NCBI GenBank assembly: GCA_005402585.1
Contig: BIFP01000035.1
Coordinates: 434,001 to 498,000, forward strand
Origin: Micromonosporaceae bacterium KJ-029
GTDB lineage: Bacteria; Actinomycetota; Actinomycetes; Mycobacteriales; Micromonosporaceae
DNA: 64,000 nucleotides
Direction: 5' to 3'
Made by a program: the position numbers and the translations under genes. Of the stretch, positions 58,363-64,000 are shown piece by piece. Each line of letters starts with the position of its first letter. Position 1 is the stretch's first letter. The notes beneath the pieces are model-generated. The model was given only the letters and a program-made list of their open reading frames with translations. It ran no database searches and was not told the DNA's origin.

Positions 58363-58493
58363 GGGCGGTGCTTGCAGGCCGCGGCGGATGTCGGTGTCCA
58401 TCCGGTTGCCGATCATCGCGGTGCTTGCCCGGACCGCGATGGTTGAACGCGTCGCGCGCTCCCGGCGCCTTCTGATCGGCCACGAGCCGCGTG

Positions 58494-59420
58494 TCACTCG
58501 CCGCGACGAGCGGTTGCCGCCGGTCCCGCCGCCGTTGAGACGCCGCACAGTTCGTTGAGGACGATCTGGCTCGCCGCGGTGAGAGCTGATCGGCTGCGAA
58601 CGGCCGCATGGACATGGCGGGTCAACGGTTGGCGCAGCGGGCGGGTGGCGACGTGGTAGCGGCGGTCCACGGCGAGCTCGGGCAGCAGCGACACGGACAG
58701 GCCGGCCTCGACATGCGCCAGAAGCAGTTCATAGCTGCCGAAGCGGCCAGCCACCGCCGGCTCGAAGCCGGCCTGACGGCAGGTGCTCGTCACCAGGTTC
58801 GACAGGTACGTGCCAGGCATATCGATGGACCAGGGTGCCTCGGCGAATTCGGCCAGGTCCGCCGGTGCCTCCGACGCACCCTGCGAGCGCGGCAGCACGA
58901 GCACGATGGCCTCGGTGAACAGGGGGATGGTGCGTACGTCGGGATGAAGCGGCATGGACCCGTCGATGAAGTCCGCGGTCACGATGATGTCGTAGTCGCC
59001 GCGGCGCAGGGCCGGATGGCTGGCTTGCGGGTCGAGTTCGGCGACCTCAAGCTCGATACTTGGATGCTCCTTGCTGAGCCGCGCGGCGAGCGGAATGACG
59101 ACGGCCCGTACGGCGCTGGAGAAGGCGGCCAGGCGTACTGGTCCCGTTGGTTGCCCGGAGACGCCCCGTAGGTCCGCCTCGGCGGCCTTGATCTGGTCGA
59201 GGATGATGCGGGCGTGCCGGGCGAGCGTGCGCCCGGCGGGCGTGAGCTGTACCCGGCGGCCGGTGCGCCGCAGCAGCTCGGTGCGGGCCTCCGCCTCCAG
59301 GACCGCCAGCTGCGCCGACACCGCCGACGGACTCATGTGCAGGGCCGCGGCGACGGCCCGCATGGTGCCCAGGCCGTCCAGCAGGCTGAGCATCTCCATG
59401 CGTGCTGTGTTCAGCCGCAT
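58494..59420 (-). CDS. LysR family transcriptional regulator (DgdR-like)
   Basis: This 308-residue regulator has an N-terminal winged helix (MRAVAAALHMSPSAVSAQLA, residues 20-39) and a periplasmic-binding-like effector domain (VRLAAFSSAVRAVVIPLAAR and so on). It is divergent from 2,2-dialkylglycine decarboxylase, the arrangement known for the dgdA/dgdR pair of Burkholderia, so it most likely controls that gene in response to dialkyl amino acids. A T-N11-A site lies in the shared 86-bp promoter region. Confidence 0.9.
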   Translation of the reverse strand: MRLNTARMEMLSLLDGLGTMRAVAAALHMSPSAVSAQLAVLEAEARTELLRRTGRRVQLTPAGRTLARHARIILDQIKAAEADLRGVSGQPTGPVRLAAFSSAVRAVVIPLAARLSKEHPSIELEVAELDPQASHPALRRGDYDIIVTADFIDGSMPLHPDVRTIPLFTEAIVLVLPRSQGASEAPADLAEFAEAPWSIDMPGTYLSNLVTSTCRQAGFEPAVAGRFGSYELLLAHVEAGLSVSLLPELAVDRRYHVATRPLRQPLTRHVHAAVRSRSALTAASQIVLNELCGVSTAAGPAATARRGE

Positions 59421-59473
59421 CGGAGACTCCTTGTGCGTGAATTCCGAACAGCGTAGCCAGAAACTTCAGCTTT

Positions 59474-59486
59474 TCGTGCATAACGA
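59474..59486. promoter_or_regulatory. LysR-type T-N11-A motif in the divergent promoter
   Basis: TCGTGCATAACGA is a T-N11-A sequence with inverted ends TCGT/ACGA, 21 bp before the decarboxylase ATG. It is a candidate site for the adjacent LysR protein. Confidence 0.45.
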
Positions 59487-59506
59487 GGCGGCCTAACGTG
59501 AGGCGT

Positions 59507-60829
59507 ATGACGCTGACCACCGAACAGAGTGCCGCCGAACAGTTCTGGTCTGACGCCGACCGTCATCTGGTGCGCTACGGCGCCCCGTTCACACCCGTGA
59601 TCGTCGAGCGCGCCGCCGGTAGCTTCGTGTACGCCGCCGACGGCCGGCAGATCCTGGACTTCACCTCAGGTCAGATGAGCGCCATTCTCGGGCACTCTCA
59701 TCCCGCGATCGTCCGAACGGTGCGGCGGGAGATCGCGAGCCTGGACCACCTGTTCAGTGGCATGCTGTCGCGCCCGGTCGTCGACCTCGCGCGCCGGCTC
59801 GCCGAGTCCCTCCCTCCACCACTGGAGAAGGCGCTGCTGCTGACGACCGGCGCCGAGTCGAACGAGGCGGCCATCCGGATGGCCAAGCTCGTCACCGGCA
59901 AACACGAGATCGTCGCCTTCGCCCGGTCGTGGCACGGCATGACGCATGCCGCTGCCGCCGCGACCTACAGCGCCGGCCACCGGGGCTACGGGCCTACACC
60001 GCCGGGAAACTTCGCCATCCCCACACCCAACCCGTACCGCCCCGACTTCACCACCTCCGACGGCGAGTTGGACTGGCAGCGGCAGCTCGACTACGGCTTC
60101 GCCCTCGTCGACGCCCAGTCCTCGGGGAGTCTCGCGGCGTGCATCGTCGAGCCGATCCTCAGCTCCGGCGGCATCATCGAGCCACCGCCGGGCTACTTCG
60201 CCGCCTTGGCGCGCAAGTGCCGCGAGCGCGGCATGCTGCTGATCGTCGACGAGGCCCAGACCGGCTTGTGCCGCACCGGCACCTGGTACGCCTTCCAACG
60301 TGACGGCATCGTGCCCGACATCCTCACGCTGTCCAAGACATTGGGCGCCGGCCTACCGCTCGCCGCGGTGATCACGACCGAGGAGATCGAACAACGGGCA
60401 CACGAACTGGGTTACCTCTTCTACACCACGCATGTGTCCGACCCCCTCGTCGCCGCCGTCGGCAACACCGTGCTCGACGTCCTCCAACAGGAGCGGATGG
60501 ACGTACGGGCACGCGAACTCGGCGAGTTCCTGCGCGCCGGACTGCTTGACATCAGAGACCGGCACGAGGTGGTGGGAGACGTACGGGGGCGCGGCCTCAT
60601 GCAGGGGATCGAACTCGTCCTCGACCGGGAGACGCGAGAAGGCTCGGACATCCTCGGCGCCCACGTCACCCGCCGCTGCCTCGAACTCGGCCTGCACATG
60701 AACGTCGTGCAACTGCCCGGCATGGGAAGCACCTTCCGGATCGCGCCACCCCTCACCACGACGCGAGAGGAACTGGCCCTCGGTCTGGAAATCCTGGACC
60801 AGGCGATCGGCGAAGCGACACCGGCCTGA
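59507..60829 (+). CDS. dgdA: 2,2-Dialkylglycine decarboxylase (class III aminotransferase fold)
   Basis: This 440-residue cytoplasmic PLP enzyme carries out decarboxylation-coupled transamination of dialkyl amino acids such as 2-aminoisobutyrate. It shares long blocks with the known enzyme: VRYGAPFTPVIVERAAGSFV, ILDFTSGQMSAILGHSHP, LDHLFSGMLSRPVVDLA, AESNEAAIRMAKLVTGKHEI, the PLP lysine Lys277 in LSKTLGAGLPLA, and LGYLFYTTHVSDPLVAAVG. The aspartate of DEAQTGL pairs with the cofactor nitrogen. ATG 59507 is preferred to a GTG three codons earlier. The divergent LysR gene supports the assignment. Confidence 0.92.
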   Translation: MTLTTEQSAAEQFWSDADRHLVRYGAPFTPVIVERAAGSFVYAADGRQILDFTSGQMSAILGHSHPAIVRTVRREIASLDHLFSGMLSRPVVDLARRLAESLPPPLEKALLLTTGAESNEAAIRMAKLVTGKHEIVAFARSWHGMTHAAAAATYSAGHRGYGPTPPGNFAIPTPNPYRPDFTTSDGELDWQRQLDYGFALVDAQSSGSLAACIVEPILSSGGIIEPPPGYFAALARKCRERGMLLIVDEAQTGLCRTGTWYAFQRDGIVPDILTLSKTLGAGLPLAAVITTEEIEQRAHELGYLFYTTHVSDPLVAAVGNTVLDVLQQERMDVRARELGEFLRAGLLDIRDRHEVVGDVRGRGLMQGIELVLDRETREGSDILGAHVTRRCLELGLHMNVVQLPGMGSTFRIAPPLTTTREELALGLEILDQAIGEATPA

Positions 60830-61004
60830 CCGGCCGCTTCATCCTCTGAGGGATGGCCGTTCTTCGCCCGCGCGTCGGTTCACCGCCCCGGAGAACCGGG
60901 TGACGACGTCCCGGCGAAGAGTCTCTGAAATCAGCGCACTGCGGTTATCCCACCCGCGCAAATATGCCGAGAGAAAACGTGCGAATGTGGGGTGTCCGGA
61001 CGCA

Positions 61005-61033
61005 GAGAGCCCCGGCCGCCGGCCGGGGCTCTC
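61005..61033 (-). terminator. Hairpin terminator, 13-bp stem with 3-nt loop
   Basis: GAGAGCCCCGGCC at 61005-61017 pairs perfectly with GGCCGGGGCTCTC at 61021-61033. It lies 15 bp past the stop of the minus-strand protease gene. Confidence 0.85.
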
Positions 61034-61047
61034 GCGCACATGTGGCA

Positions 61048-62055
61048 TTACGCCGGGGAGATGGCTTCCGCGAAGTCGTAGAGGCTCTTGATGTCGTCGT
61101 CGAAGTACGGGCCGTCGAATTGGCCGTTGCCCGGGTTGTCACCGTGACTCACGACGCTGTTGATGTATCCGTACCCGGTCTGGTCGTTGTATTCCTGCAG
61201 CCAGGGTCCGCCGCTGGAGCCGTAGGTCATGTTGCACCACATCCGGATCTGCTGGCCGCCGGCGTTCCAGGTGGTGCCCTGGCAGTAGTACTGACTCTCG
61301 CCGCCGCCGAGGTTGGACGGATAGCCGAGCGCGGTTACCGAGACACTGTAGCCCCAGTTCCAGCGCAGGCCGTGGCCACCGACCGTGTCAACGACCTTGA
61401 GTCCGTAGGCGCCGCCGTTGTACATGACGGCAATGCCCATGTCCTCGGCGTAGCTGCTGCTGTTGGCCCACGCGCTGCGGGTGTTGAGGCTGGACGCCAC
61501 GAACGTGCCGTACGGCCGCGAGCCATTGCGGTACTGCGGGACGAACTGCCAGTTGGTGTACCACTGCCCGCCGGCGCCCTGGTGCACACAGTGGCCTGCG
61601 GTCATCACGAGCCGCCGCTTGCCGCTGGCGACCGTGCTGGCCGAGCAGGAGGCGGTGCCACCGCTGGGAGTCGTGAAGAAGACCTTGCCGACGGCCAGCG
61701 ACTCGTTGAGCATGGTCCTGAATTCATTGCCGCTTGCGATGCTCGGCGCCATGGGCGCGACCGCGCCCGCCGACCCGGTGGGCTTCAACGCGCGACTCGG
61801 CGACTCGATGGCGTCCGCTGACCTGGCAAAGGTCAGGTCGACGGCCGATGCCATCCGCGCCGGCGTCCAGAAGTCGGCGACCTCCTTGGCGATCTTTTCG
61901 CTGGTGATCGCGCGACCGTCACTGGTGCGTGCGACAGCGGTGGTGTTGCCGTTTCGATCGTTTGTCGTTGGGTTTGCGTTGCCGGCCGACGCGCCGCCCA
62001 GAACCAGTGCGATCGATAGTCCGACCATCGTGGTCCAGCGCAGGGTGGATTTCAA
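61048..62055 (-). CDS. Secreted trypsin-like serine protease
   Basis: This 335-residue exported protease has a Sec signal peptide (about 1-29, with VGLSIALVLGGASAGNA), a propeptide of about 75 residues, and a chymotrypsin-fold domain. The triad is His in MTAGHCVHQG, Asp in AEDMGIAVM and Ser in YGSSGGPWLQE, with cysteines near each. The start is TTG 62055: GGGAGG lies five bases upstream, and the signal peptide then begins LKSTLRWTT. The open frame to 62205 is not supported. It is monocistronic with a strong terminator. The natural substrate is unknown. Confidence 0.9.
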   Translation of the reverse strand: MKSTLRWTTMVGLSIALVLGGASAGNANPTTNDRNGNTTAVARTSDGRAITSEKIAKEVADFWTPARMASAVDLTFARSADAIESPSRALKPTGSAGAVAPMAPSIASGNEFRTMLNESLAVGKVFFTTPSGGTASCSASTVASGKRRLVMTAGHCVHQGAGGQWYTNWQFVPQYRNGSRPYGTFVASSLNTRSAWANSSSYAEDMGIAVMYNGGAYGLKVVDTVGGHGLRWNWGYSVSVTALGYPSNLGGGESQYYCQGTTWNAGGQQIRMWCNMTYGSSGGPWLQEYNDQTGYGYINSVVSHGDNPGNGQFDGPYFDDDIKSLYDFAEAISPA

Positions 62056-62401
62056 GAGGACCTCCCTTGTTCTTGGTTCACCATCCGAGCCATCGGAGCA
62101 TATTGATTGATGTTCGTTGATCACAATATGGAAACAAGTCGGATCACGGACATCACACAAGACACCTTCCCACCCAGGCATAGGCATCTCCGCAATCGCG
62201 CTCAACTCTGCGACGAGCGCTTTGACTCAAAACTGCCAGAATCTCGGCACAATCAGCGCACGCAGTCCCACCTCAATTCGGAAGGACCGGCTCCAAAGAT
62301 GCGAGATGCAAATACTCAAACCATTTTTGCCTGGTACGGCGACGTCTTCCGAGTCCGGTCCGGCGGTGGGCAGTCCGGCTTTCCGCACGCTCATGGCCGC
62401 G
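62056..62401. other. Intergenic region upstream of the protease, lower GC, no gene
   Basis: These 346 bp have noticeably lower GC content (for example around 62100-62170) and hold the protease promoter. No coding sequence is recognised before the two-component remnant begins at about 62402. Confidence 0.4.
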
Positions 62402-62728
62402 AGCCACGTGTTGCGGCTGGAGATCCACGACAACGGCGTCAACGCCAGCAACAGTTGGAAGCCCGGCGTCGGACTGACGTCGATCTGGGAACGGGCTGTG
62501 ATTCGGTCTTCGCCGCGATGCCGGGCCGGCGCCCGCGGATACGTGCTCAAAGGCGCAGCCCCCGACAATGTCATCCGCGCCATCGCCGCCGTCGCCGCCG
62601 GCGAAGCCATCTTTGGCCCTGGCATCGCCCGCCGGGCCCTCACCTACCTTTCCCGTCCGAGACCGGACCAGCCAGCCCGACGACTGAACAATCCCAGGAC
62701 CGGGTTCTGGTTCCAGCGGTGTATTTGA
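62402..62728 (+). pseudogene. Fused remnant of a histidine kinase C-terminus and a NarL-type receiver domain
   Basis: In one plus-strand frame, LRLEIHDNGVNASNSWKPGV followed by GLTSIWERA is the ATP-binding end of a HisKA_3-type kinase (usually DNGVG...GVGLTSMRERA). Only about five residues later the sequence becomes RAGARGYVLKGAAPDNVIRA and IAAVAAGEAIFGPGIARRAL, the end of a NarL-type receiver domain. Most of the kinase, most of the receiver and the whole LuxR DNA-binding domain are absent. The frame ends at 62728, just before the ArsR gene. A deletion across a kinase-regulator gene pair explains it. Confidence 0.7.
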
Positions 62729-62744
62729 TGGTGTTGGTGCAACT

Positions 62745-63116
62745 ATGGACGGCGTGGCAACTGCGAAAACAACTACGCCGGCCGTCTCACCACTCACCGG
62801 CGAACCGATCAAACGTGCCGACGCCGAACGGCTCGCGGGAGTGCTCAAAGCCTTCGCCGACCCCGCCCGGCTACGACTACTCAGTCTCATCCAGTCCGCC
62901 CCGGAAGGCGAGGCGTCCGTCAGCGACCTCACCGCCCCGCTCGGCCTCTCCCAACCGACCGTCAGCCATCACCTCCGGATCCTCACCGAGGCCGGACTCC
63001 TCGAACGCGAGAAGCGAGGCGTCTGGGCGTACTACCGCCTCGTACCCTCCGCGATCGCGACGATCGCCGACCTACTGACACCGCCCCGCAAACGCGCCAC
63101 GAAGAAAGCCCGCTGA
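62745..63116 (+). CDS. ArsR/SmtB family winged-helix regulator
   Basis: This 123-residue regulator has ADPARLRLLSLIQSAPEGEA and the recognition helix in LGLSQPTVSHHLRILTEAGL (residues 65-84). No cysteine is present at the known ArsR or CadC metal sites, so it may sense something other than thiophilic metals, or use carboxylate/histidine sites. ATG 62745 begins MDGVATAKTTTP. It converges on the second ArsR gene across a strong shared terminator. Confidence 0.88.
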   Translation: MDGVATAKTTTPAVSPLTGEPIKRADAERLAGVLKAFADPARLRLLSLIQSAPEGEASVSDLTAPLGLSQPTVSHHLRILTEAGLLEREKRGVWAYYRLVPSAIATIADLLTPPRKRATKKAR

Positions 63117-63223
63117 GCGACACTGCCGACGGTCGGCCCCCGCCCCCGCGGCGGCCGAAGGACACCGCTGACGCACTCACACGTCGGCGGCCAGCGCCCA
63201 TCTGGCAGGACGCAGCTGGTCAT

Positions 63224-63265
63224 GAGAATCGCCGCGACGGCAACCGCGCTGTCGCGGCGATTCTC
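63224..63265. terminator. Bidirectional terminator, 15-bp perfect stem
   Basis: GAGAATCGCCGCGAC at 63224-63238 pairs perfectly with GTCGCGGCGATTCTC at 63251-63265 around a 12-nt loop. It lies between the two convergent ArsR-family genes. Confidence 0.85.
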
Positions 63266-63343
63266 GTGCGGCCGGTGGATTGGGAGCTGCCACGTCCGGT
63301 CAGGGTGACGGCAGACGAGGGCGGACGCCGTCGCCGCACCGGT

Positions 63344-63709
63344 TCAGCCGGTGGCGGGCATCGCAGGGATGTCCAGCAGTGCCGAGAGTCGACGTACGGC
63401 GTCGGCCTTCACCCGGTACCAGACCCAGGTGCCGCGGCGTTCGGAGTCGACCAGCCCGGCCTCGCGTAGCACCTTCAGGTGATGGGAGATGGTCGGGCCG
63501 GACAGGTCGAACGCCGGAGTCAGATCGCACACGCAGGTCTCAGGCGCCGAAGCGATCATCGACATCAGCCGCAGCCGTACCGGGTCGCCCAAGGCGCGGA
63601 ACATCGGCGCGACGGCCTCTGCCTGCGGGGTCTCCAGCGGGCGGACGGCGATCGGCGGGCAGCAGGCCACCGCTGACACGTCCACCACCGGCAGCAGCTG
63701 CTTCGACAT
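63344..63709 (-). CDS. arsR: ArsR family repressor, arsenic-sensing type
   Basis: This 121-residue repressor has a winged helix with FDLSGPTISHHLKVLREAGL, preceded by ETCVCDLTPAF, the CxCDL arsenite-binding motif of classical ArsR. An additional ACCPP cysteine pair lies near residue 16. ATG 63709 is the proper start; the frame continues to 63802 through its own operator. It is divergent from an ArsI/CadI gene and should repress it until As(III) or a related organoarsenical or cadmium binds. Confidence 0.9.
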   Translation of the reverse strand: MSKQLLPVVDVSAVACCPPIAVRPLETPQAEAVAPMFRALGDPVRLRLMSMIASAPETCVCDLTPAFDLSGPTISHHLKVLREAGLVDSERRGTWVWYRVKADAVRRLSALLDIPAMPATG

Positions 63710-63717
63710 GCATCTAG

Positions 63718-63733
63718 TTTGACAGCCGTCAAA
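63718..63733. promoter_or_regulatory. ArsR operator between arsR and the ArsI/CadI gene
   Basis: TTTGACAGCCGTCAAA contains the inverted repeat TTTGAC/GTCAAA and lies 8 bp from the arsR start and 54 bp before the divergent gene, the normal place for an ArsR site. Confidence 0.65.
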
Positions 63734-63787
63734 ACTGTGTGCAACAGTGGAGCCTGATTCGAATGTTATCGAGACAGGGAGACGACC

Positions 63788-64000
63788 ATGCCCCGCGCCC
63801 AACTCGCCCTACGCGTGTCCGACCTCGAAGGCTCGATCGCCTTCTACGCCAAGCTGTTCAACACCGAGCCGGCCAAACGCCGGCCCGGCTACGCCAACTT
63901 CGCCATCGCCAACCCCCCACTGAAGCTCGTCCTGCTCGAAGGCGAGCCCGACCAGCCCACCGTTATGGACCACCTCGGCGTCGAGGTCACCACCACCGAC
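63788..64000 (+). CDS. arsI: ArsI/CadI family heavy-metal resistance protein (partial, runs off the window)
   Basis: The first 71 codons encode a vicinal-oxygen-chelate (glyoxalase-like) domain: LALRVSDLEGSIAFYAKLFN, TEPAKRRPGYANFAIANPPL, KLVLLEGEP and DHLGVEV. This matches ArsI/CadI proteins; ArsI cleaves the carbon-arsenic bond of organoarsenicals. The substrate-binding cysteines lie beyond the window. It is divergent from ArsR and likely begins an ars operon continuing to the right. Confidence 0.85.
   Translation, partial: MPRAQLALRVSDLEGSIAFYAKLFNTEPAKRRPGYANFAIANPPLKLVLLEGEPDQPTVMDHLGVEVTTTD

Overview
The window is GC-rich DNA (roughly 70% by eye) with many GTG starts, ATGA-coupled operons and typical filamentous-actinomycete families: Ni-superoxide dismutase, LAL-type LuxR regulators, ROK regulators, SigJ-type sigma factors, a Tat-exported peptidase, a modular xylanase and DUF1062. 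A Micromonosporaceae-like soil actinomycete is the best guess, made from gene content only. No rRNA, tRNA, CRISPR array, transposase, att site or replication origin was found.

Layout. 0-5.1 kb: an ABC sugar importer and a Gfo/Idh/MocA oxidoreductase, divergent from a ROK regulator with an inverted-repeat operator. 5.1-14.7 kb: stress and secretion genes, a rearranged sigma-factor pseudogene, and a 1000-residue secreted multidomain sugar-active protein. 15-22.3 kb: a persulfide/sulfur island with a CstR-like repressor, an MFS transporter, a membrane rhodanese, a SulP transporter, a small beta-carbonic-anhydrase-like protein and a metallo-beta-lactamase/rhodanese persulfide dioxygenase. Four ATACCCC-type boxes precede these units. 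22.4-26.8 kb: a decay zone with stranded 3' ends (KAP-like NTPase, sigma factor, WrbA, amidohydrolase).

26.8-43.7 kb: a PaoABC-type molybdenum aldehyde oxidoreductase operon with an XdhC-type maturation factor. Two paralogous AraC regulators and two paralogous antibiotic-biosynthesis-monooxygenase-like (ABM) proteins flank it, and a shared 13-bp motif occurs upstream of several of these genes. A LAL regulator, hydrolases and a MobA-like cofactor nucleotidyltransferase complete the stretch. 43.7-48.4 kb: a TetR-DsbA-small-ORF operon with a clear operator, then a compact sodN, ferredoxin-NADP reductase, radical-SAM operon.

48.4-51.5 kb: a DesK/DesR-like two-component system divergent from a fatty acid desaturase. 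51.5-57.8 kb: a modular GH10 xylanase behind an 18-bp palindrome, a DMT transporter and small membrane proteins. 58.5-60.8 kb: a LysR regulator divergent from 2,2-dialkylglycine decarboxylase. 61-64 kb: a secreted trypsin-like protease, a two-component remnant, two ArsR regulators and the start of an ArsI/CadI gene cut by the window edge.

The observations most worth following are the sodN/reductase/radical-SAM operon, the CstR-like regulon with its four boxes, the shared 13-bp motif around the AraC/ABM paralogs, and the unusually clean set of deletion-fused pseudogenes.
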